From NCBI GenBank assembly GCA_027346125.1, contig DAIEST010000196.1:1-9145 (forward strand): a stretch of 9,145 nt of DNA, in the 5' to 3' direction. The stretch is from Leptospirillum sp. (GTDB lineage: Bacteria > Nitrospirota > Leptospirillia > Leptospirillales > Leptospirillaceae). The notes under the pieces were generated by a model. That model made no database searches and was not told the origin of the DNA. It saw nothing but the letters and a program-made list of their open reading frames with translations. Positions 5,919-9,145 of this stretch are shown here, one piece after another (position 1 is the first letter of the stretch; each line of letters starts with the position of its first letter). The position numbers were made by a program, and so were the translations under genes.

Positions 5919-6821
5919 TTACCGGCTTCCCCCGGAGGCGCCCGGAGAGGGTGCAGCCTTTCCGCTTTCCTGGGCAAGCGCTTCCCGAATCAGGGATTCG
6001 TCGCGAAGAGCCCGGGCAGACGAAGGATCCACATGAAGAACCTTCCTGAAAATCAGAAGGGATCCCGACAGGTCGTTCGAGCGGAACTTCCGTTCCCCTT
6101 CGGCGATCCAGTCCTCAAGCTTCCGGGAGATGGCGAGACCGACTTTCCGGGCCCGGGAATTGTCCGGATCGTAGGAAACGGCCTGAAGAAGGGACTTTCG
6201 GGCTTCCCTGTAATGGTCCTTCTCGTACTGGCTTTCCGCCAGCCTGGCCCATGCCCACGACAGCGTCTGATCCAGCTGGTGGCTTTTGGGCGTCTGAACT
6301 TTCAGGACCATCAGACGCCGGATCAGATCTTCCCAGTTGCGACCCATTTCGCTCCGGACCGCAATCCGGATCTGGAGATGGCGTTCCATCTGGCTCAGGG
6401 AACCCCATCCGGGCTCAAGCTTTCTGGCTTCCCGGACCTGGTCGAGGGCTTCGCGAAAGTGTCCCAGCCGCTCCAGCTGGGACGCCTGTCCGGCAAGATA
6501 AAGCGCCTTTGCCGCATGGAACCGGCCGGCCGTTCTTTCCAGAAGACGCTGGTCTTCCCCGGAAAGTCCCTTGTAGTCCTGCCAGATCGCGAGAAGACGG
6601 GAAGCGTCGTCCAGACGCCCTTCCTTCAGGTCCGACCGGACCTGAAGCATGGCATTCCGGAACCGGACCGCATTCCTGTCGCTCAGGGAAACCTGGGACC
6701 TGGGCTGCAGCAGGGAGCATCCCTGAGACAGGACCATCCACAGGATCAGGAAGGTCCGCAACCCGGACAAGAAAAAACGACTCGCGTTTCCGGACGGGGG
6801 CACTCGATCGAAAGGGGTCAT
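5919..6821 (-). CDS. TPR-repeat protein, putative lipoprotein
   Basis: This 300-residue protein begins with a basic N-region and a hydrophobic stretch (about 16-31) that ends in SQGC, with C35 as the candidate lipidated cysteine. The -3 residue is Ser rather than Leu/Val/Ile, so the lipobox is imperfect. The rest is helical with tetratricopeptide-type pairs. Clear units include RHFREALDQVREARKLEP-like text near 115-135, ESQYEKDHYREARKSLLQAV followed by YDPDN near 205-230, and LSGSLLIFRKVLHVDP near 255-270. It ends in a Pro/Gly/Ser-rich tail. TPR lipoproteins usually act as scaffolds in the cell envelope. The ATG at 6821 overlaps the SDR stop by one base (TGATG), with AAGGAA about nine bases upstream. 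The frame stays open upstream of this ATG, but that region is inside the SDR gene. The partner is unknown. Confidence 0.75.
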   Translation of the reverse strand: MTPFDRVPPSGNASRFFLSGLRTFLILWMVLSQGCSLLQPRSQVSLSDRNAVRFRNAMLQVRSDLKEGRLDDASRLLAIWQDYKGLSGEDQRLLERTAGRFHAAKALYLAGQASQLERLGHFREALDQVREARKLEPGWGSLSQMERHLQIRIAVRSEMGRNWEDLIRRLMVLKVQTPKSHQLDQTLSWAWARLAESQYEKDHYREARKSLLQAVSYDPDNSRARKVGLAISRKLEDWIAEGERKFRSNDLSGSLLIFRKVLHVDPSSARALRDESLIREALAQESGKAAPSPGASGGSR

Positions 6822-7555
6822 CAGCGGATTTCCTTCATCTTCTCGAGATCCAGCTTTTTCCCGTTGAACGTTCGACCTGCCGGGCCGAGAAGGGATGGCA
6901 GGAAATCCGCAAGAATCCCTGCCGCTTCGGTTGCAGTCCTGGGGGAAGCCGGATCGTGGACAGGGTAGGCCTTCCGTCTCATTTTCGTGGCGATCGGGCC
7001 GGGATTGACAGTCAGACTGAACAGCGGAGCCGGAAGTTCGAGGGAAAGGTTGTCGGAGAAAACCTCCACGGCACTCTTGGAAACGGCATAGGCCCCCCAA
7101 TCCGCGCGGGAGTGGCGACCGACGGCGGAGGACAGGAAAAGATGCCCTCCATGGCCGGCCTGCAGCATGGAAGGGACAAGACGGGCAACCCACAGCATCG
7201 GAGCGATCAGATTGACAGACAGGGTTTCCCGGACACTCTCCCCGGGTTCGAGCCAGAGAGGACCCCGGTATTTGAGGACGGAAGCGTTGTGGACCACCAG
7301 GGAAGGCGGACCCCACTCCCCGAGCAGCCGATCCAAAACAGCAGACATGTTCTCCGTATCTCCCAGATCGCCCTGTTCATAACGGAGCGGAGCGGCACCG
7401 GCAACGGACCCGTCCCCGGAAACGTCGGCCGGGGCTGTCCGGGCAAAGGCCGCAAGAGGAATCGACCGCCGGTGGAGCACTTCGACGAGAGCCTTCCCCA
7501 GACCGGAACCGGCTCCGGTCACCAGAACATACATGGCAGGCCCGGGGAATTTCAT
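6821..7555 (-). CDS. short-chain dehydrogenase/reductase (SDR), probably NADP(H)-dependent
   Basis: This classical SDR of 244 residues has TGAGSGLG at 13-20 for dinucleotide binding. R39 at the end of strand 2 favours NADP(H). D63 in GDL contacts adenine, and HNAS at 89-92 stands for the NNAG motif. N115, S143, Y156 and K160 (YAVSK) form a complete catalytic tetrad, and NPGPIATKM at 184-192 is the substrate-loop PG motif. It should reduce or oxidise a carbonyl/alcohol pair in the cytoplasm; the substrate cannot be read from sequence. The ATG at 7555 overlaps the dksA stop as ATGA, which supports this start over the internal Met8, whose position is closer to the family's usual N-terminus. The stop overlaps the lipoprotein start. 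It resembles small cytosolic SDRs of the YwfD or sepiapterin-reductase-like type, without a firm assignment. Confidence 0.88.
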   Translation of the reverse strand: MKFPGPAMYVLVTGAGSGLGKALVEVLHRRSIPLAAFARTAPADVSGDGSVAGAAPLRYEQGDLGDTENMSAVLDRLLGEWGPPSLVVHNASVLKYRGPLWLEPGESVRETLSVNLIAPMLWVARLVPSMLQAGHGGHLFLSSAVGRHSRADWGAYAVSKSAVEVFSDNLSLELPAPLFSLTVNPGPIATKMRRKAYPVHDPASPRTATEAAGILADFLPSLLGPAGRTFNGKKLDLEKMKEIR

Positions 7556-7965
7556 GCCCCGCGGGGATTGTGATTGCGTTTTTCCTGATTTTCCTGTTCG
7601 GTTTTGCAGGCAATGCAGAGAGTCGTAACAGGACGGGCCAGAAGGCGGCGCTCTTCGATGGGCTGGTCACAGGCTTCACAGATGCCGAAGCGCCCTTCTT
7701 CCAGTCTGTCCAGGGCAAGATCGATCTTGCGGAGAAGATTTTTCTCGCGCTCTTTCAGGCGAAGGGAAAAAGCTTCGAGCTCTTCGCGGGTCGCCATGTC
7801 TGTCGGATCAGGAAACAGTTCGTTGGTGTTGTTGATGCCGGATTCGACCACGCGTCCGGCCTCTTTCAGGATCTGCGTCCTCTGTGCTTCAAGAATCTGG
7901 CGAATCTGGTCGAACCGGGGTTCGGAACGTTCCATCCGAAACTCTTCTTCCTGTCCACGGACCAT
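7552..7965 (-). CDS. dksA: DksA/TraR-family RNA polymerase-binding transcription factor
   Basis: The 137-residue product has the DksA layout: an N-terminal helix, a coiled coil (about 17-90) whose tip carries DPTDMA at 53-58, and a C4 zinc finger with C96, C99, C117 and C120 (CxxC-x17-CxxC). The tip matches the DxxDxA motif that reaches the polymerase active site through the secondary channel and is needed for ppGpp-linked control of rRNA and amino acid promoters. This argues for a real DksA rather than a tip-less TraR/YbiI relative. GGAGG at 7976-7980 is 10 nt from the ATG at 7965 and 4 nt from an in-frame TTG at 7971; I prefer the ATG. A third Met at 7935 is possible. The stop overlaps the SDR start (ATGA). 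It heads a four-gene minus-strand unit with a long structured leader. Confidence 0.9.
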   Translation of the reverse strand: MVRGQEEEFRMERSEPRFDQIRQILEAQRTQILKEAGRVVESGINNTNELFPDPTDMATREELEAFSLRLKEREKNLLRKIDLALDRLEEGRFGICEACDQPIEERRLLARPVTTLCIACKTEQENQEKRNHNPRGA

Positions 7966-7975
7966 ACCCAAGGCA

Positions 7976-7980
7976 CCTCC
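7976..7980 (-). promoter_or_regulatory. Shine-Dalgarno of dksA
   Basis: GGAGG on the minus strand is within AGAGGAGGTG. Distances are 4 nt to the TTG at 7971 and 10 nt to the ATG at 7965, so the start choice is open. A CCTCC segment upstream in the same leader (minus strand of 8025-8030) could pair with it. Confidence 0.6.
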
Positions 7981-8024
7981 TCTTTGGATCAGCTGCCTTT
8001 ATTCCAGTCGGGAGATCTGGCATC

Positions 8025-8088
8025 CGGAGGCTACGGTCGGACACGGGCCCTGACCGGGGGATTGCCCCCGAAACAGAAACCTCCGACC
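8025..8088 (-). promoter_or_regulatory. structured dksA leader with two mutually exclusive helices
   Basis: Read on the minus strand, the 7-mer GGTCGGA (8082-8088) is complementary to TCCGACC (8035-8041), and two wobbles extend this to 9 bp. It encloses a perfect hairpin, CGGGGG-CAAT-CCCCCG (8055-8070). The overlapping CGGAGG (8080-8085) is instead complementary to CCTCCG (8025-8030), extendable to about 9 bp with wobbles. The two helices share 8082-8085 and cannot coexist. The CCTCC of the second could otherwise sequester the dksA Shine-Dalgarno. Complementarity is seen; switching is inference. Confidence 0.35.
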
Positions 8089-8111
8089 ACTTTAACCGGG
8101 AACGGCACTCT

Positions 8112-8120
8112 TGCTACTAT
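8112..8120 (+). promoter_or_regulatory. candidate extended -10 promoter of the LigB-family gene
   Basis: TGC followed by TACTAT (8115-8120) resembles an extended -10. A poor -35, TTTAAC, lies at 8091-8096 with an 18-bp spacer. It overlaps the -10 of the divergent dksA promoter, so the two could not be occupied together. The predicted start near 8127 leaves about 59 nt of leader. Confidence 0.4.
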
Positions 8121-8144
8121 ACACGGGCAAGAAAAAACCTTCAA
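8116..8144 (-). promoter_or_regulatory. promoter of the dksA operon
   Basis: On the minus strand TTGAAG (8139-8144) and TATAGT (8116-8121) are separated by exactly 17 bp, matching consensus at 4/6 and 5/6. The predicted start near 8109 leaves a leader of about 144 nt before the ATG at 7965. Confidence 0.65.
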
Positions 8145-8185
8145 GAATTGACTGAATGCGACAAATCACCCAGAGGGCCCGGTCG

Positions 8186-9010
8186 ATGGAAACCACAGCA
8201 AAAAGCGCCTGCACGTCCCTTTTCATCAGTCACGGGGCGCCCGATATCCTGCTCACTCCTTCGAAAACCCTGCAATTCTTTTCGGATCTGGGAAAACGCC
8301 TTTCGCCGCCGGATCTCGTGATCGCCATCAGCGCGCACTGGGTCACACGGCTCCCCACCTTTGCGTCCTCTCCCTTCCCGGAAACGATCCACGATTTCCA
8401 GGGATTCCCGGACTCCCTGTACAGCCTCCGATACCCCGCCCCCGGAGCTCCGGAGGTCGCCGCCAAGCTTTCCGAAGACCTGAAGAGAAACGGGATCCCC
8501 TGCCAGATGGACCCCCACCGGGGATTCGATCACGGAATCTGGGTTCCCCTGTCCCGGATCTTCCCGGATGCCCGGATCCCGGTGCTTCCCCTTTCCCTCC
8601 CCCAGGGGTTCTCTCCCGACAGCCTCCTGCAACTGGGAACGCTTCTCAGGGAGGCGGCTCCTCCGAACACGCTTCTCTTCGCCAGCGGAGGAGCCACCCA
8701 CAACCTGTCCGCCTATCGGCCGGGACAATCGCCTCTTCCCCAGTCCGTGGCGTTCGATACCTGGCTCAGGAAAAGCCTGACGGGAAAAAAGGACAGGGAT
8801 CTGCTGGAGTACATGGAACACTCCCCGTTTCCCCGGTTCAACCATCCGACCGACGAGCATCTCTTTCCACTTTTTGTGGCGATGGGATACGGATACGATG
8901 CCCCGCGCATTCACCCGCTGCACGAGGGGTTTGAAGGAGGGTCCGTTTCCCTTGCCTCTTACGGATTCGAAGTCCCGGACACCGACCCCTCCGCGCCCGG
9001 TCCTCGCTAG
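8186..9010 (+). CDS. LigB/YgiD-type extradiol dioxygenase-family protein (4,5-DOPA dioxygenase-like)
   Basis: This 274-residue protein belongs to the class III extradiol dioxygenase family typified by E. coli YgiD and plant DOPA 4,5-dioxygenase, which open catechol rings using a divalent metal. The ligand histidines are visible as H16 in SHGAPD, H51 in SAHW and H225 in DEHLFPL. H116 in DHGIW and H172 in THNL match further conserved active-site histidines. Length agrees with YgiD (about 260-275). The ATG at 8186 has AGAGGG eight bases upstream and puts the first ligand loop at the usual distance from the N-terminus. An in-frame ATG at 8156 would add 10 residues but has no good ribosome-binding site. 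The physiological substrate is unknown. The gene diverges from dksA, and its stop overlaps the stop of the RND gene by 4 bp. Confidence 0.88.
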   Translation: METTAKSACTSLFISHGAPDILLTPSKTLQFFSDLGKRLSPPDLVIAISAHWVTRLPTFASSPFPETIHDFQGFPDSLYSLRYPAPGAPEVAAKLSEDLKRNGIPCQMDPHRGFDHGIWVPLSRIFPDARIPVLPLSLPQGFSPDSLLQLGTLLREAAPPNTLLFASGGATHNLSAYRPGQSPLPQSVAFDTWLRKSLTGKKDRDLLEYMEHSPFPRFNHPTDEHLFPLFVAMGYGYDAPRIHPLHEGFEGGSVSLASYGFEVPDTDPSAPGPR

Positions 9011-9145
9011 GAACGGGCGGGATCCGTCGGAAGCCGTCCCGGGCCCTCCTCCGACTGGTCGTCCGAAAAAGAGACTTTCCGACGGTCCGGAAGGGTTCCG
9101 GTCATCGAATAGACGACAGGCAGGACCAGGAGCGTAAACAGGATC
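9007..9145 (-). CDS. C-terminal end of an RND-family efflux transporter (partial, cut by window edge)
   Basis: The reading frame enters from the right edge and encodes ILFTLLVLPVVYSM, the end of the last transmembrane helix of RND permeases (AcrB/CzcA/MdtB type, usually F/L-T-L-x-x-x-P-x-x-Y). It is followed by a polar cytoplasmic tail of about 31 residues and a TAG stop at 9007-9009. Only about 45 codons are visible, so drug (HAE) versus metal (HME) specificity cannot be told. The gene starts outside the window. It converges on the LigB-family gene with a 4-bp overlap (CTAG), and no terminator hairpin lies between them. Confidence 0.75.
   Translation of the reverse strand, partial: ILFTLLVLPVVYSMTGTLPDRRKVSFSDDQSEEGPGRLPTDPARS

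Noticed and set aside
4879..6036. A 385-codon open frame on the plus strand.
   Set aside because: It is antisense to the dapF-like gene and to the terminator, with low-complexity His/Pro/Arg-rich translation.
6822..7316. N-terminal extension of the TPR lipoprotein frame.
   Set aside because: The frame stays open, but this stretch overlaps the SDR gene. The start at 6821 gives a ribosome-binding site, a signal sequence and a one-base stop/start overlap.
6251..7573. A 440-codon open frame on the plus strand.
   Set aside because: It covers the SDR and TPR lipoprotein genes in antisense, both of which have clear motifs and coupled starts. Its translation has no recognisable domain.
1..9145. CRISPR array, tRNA genes, insertion sequence, phage or defence island.
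   Set aside because: Reading both strands I saw no regularly spaced repeats, tRNA-like cloverleaf with T-loop signature, transposase or integrase motifs, or terminal inverted repeats.

Overview
The window is GC-rich bacterial chromosome, densely packed with ordinary-looking genes on both strands. It shows no transposase, integrase, CRISPR array, tRNA, rRNA or obvious phage signal. The gene set (TrmI-type tRNA m1A58 methyltransferase, an NHLRC2-like thioredoxin/NHL protein, DksA, a DapF-family protein, a TPR lipoprotein and an RND pump) fits a Gram-negative environmental bacterium. My best guess is a Nitrospirota/Leptospirillum-like acidophile, but that rests on general composition and protein flavour, not on a diagnostic marker.

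Left part (1-3186): a sigma70-like promoter with a perfect TATAAT lies so close to trmI (54-884, +) that the predicted transcript starts at the A of the ATG, which makes it a leaderless candidate. trmI converges on a class I SAM-dependent methyltransferase (899-1555, -). A 146-bp divergent spacer with a promoter separates that gene from the NHLRC2-like protein (1702-3186, +), which carries the diagnostic CCINC thioredoxin motif followed by an NHL propeller.

Middle (3187-4968): an extended -10 promoter and an operator-like palindrome precede a two-gene unit on +. The first gene encodes a PAS-like/degenerate GGDEF protein (3309-4682). Its catalytic motif is lost but the c-di-GMP I-site RxxD is kept. 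Its stop overlaps the start of a 67-residue single-pass membrane protein (4679-4882). Two hairpins follow, and one of them is a good intrinsic terminator for the opposite strand.

Right part (4969-9145): a minus-strand operon runs dksA - SDR oxidoreductase - TPR lipoprotein - dapF-like. The first three genes are joined by ATGA or TGATG overlaps. It is driven by a promoter at 8116-8144 and ends at the hairpin at 4885-4906. The DapF-family protein has serine in place of both catalytic cysteines. The dksA leader is long and can form mutually exclusive helices that involve the Shine-Dalgarno region. A LigB/YgiD-type dioxygenase (8186-9010, +) is transcribed divergently from the dksA operon through overlapping promoters. 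It converges, with a 4-bp overlap of stops, on the C-terminus of an RND efflux transporter cut by the window edge.

I do not see a self-evident new multi-gene system. The strongest leads are the Ser/Ser DapF homologue, the I-site-only GGDEF protein with its coupled membrane partner, the dksA leader and the leaderless trmI.
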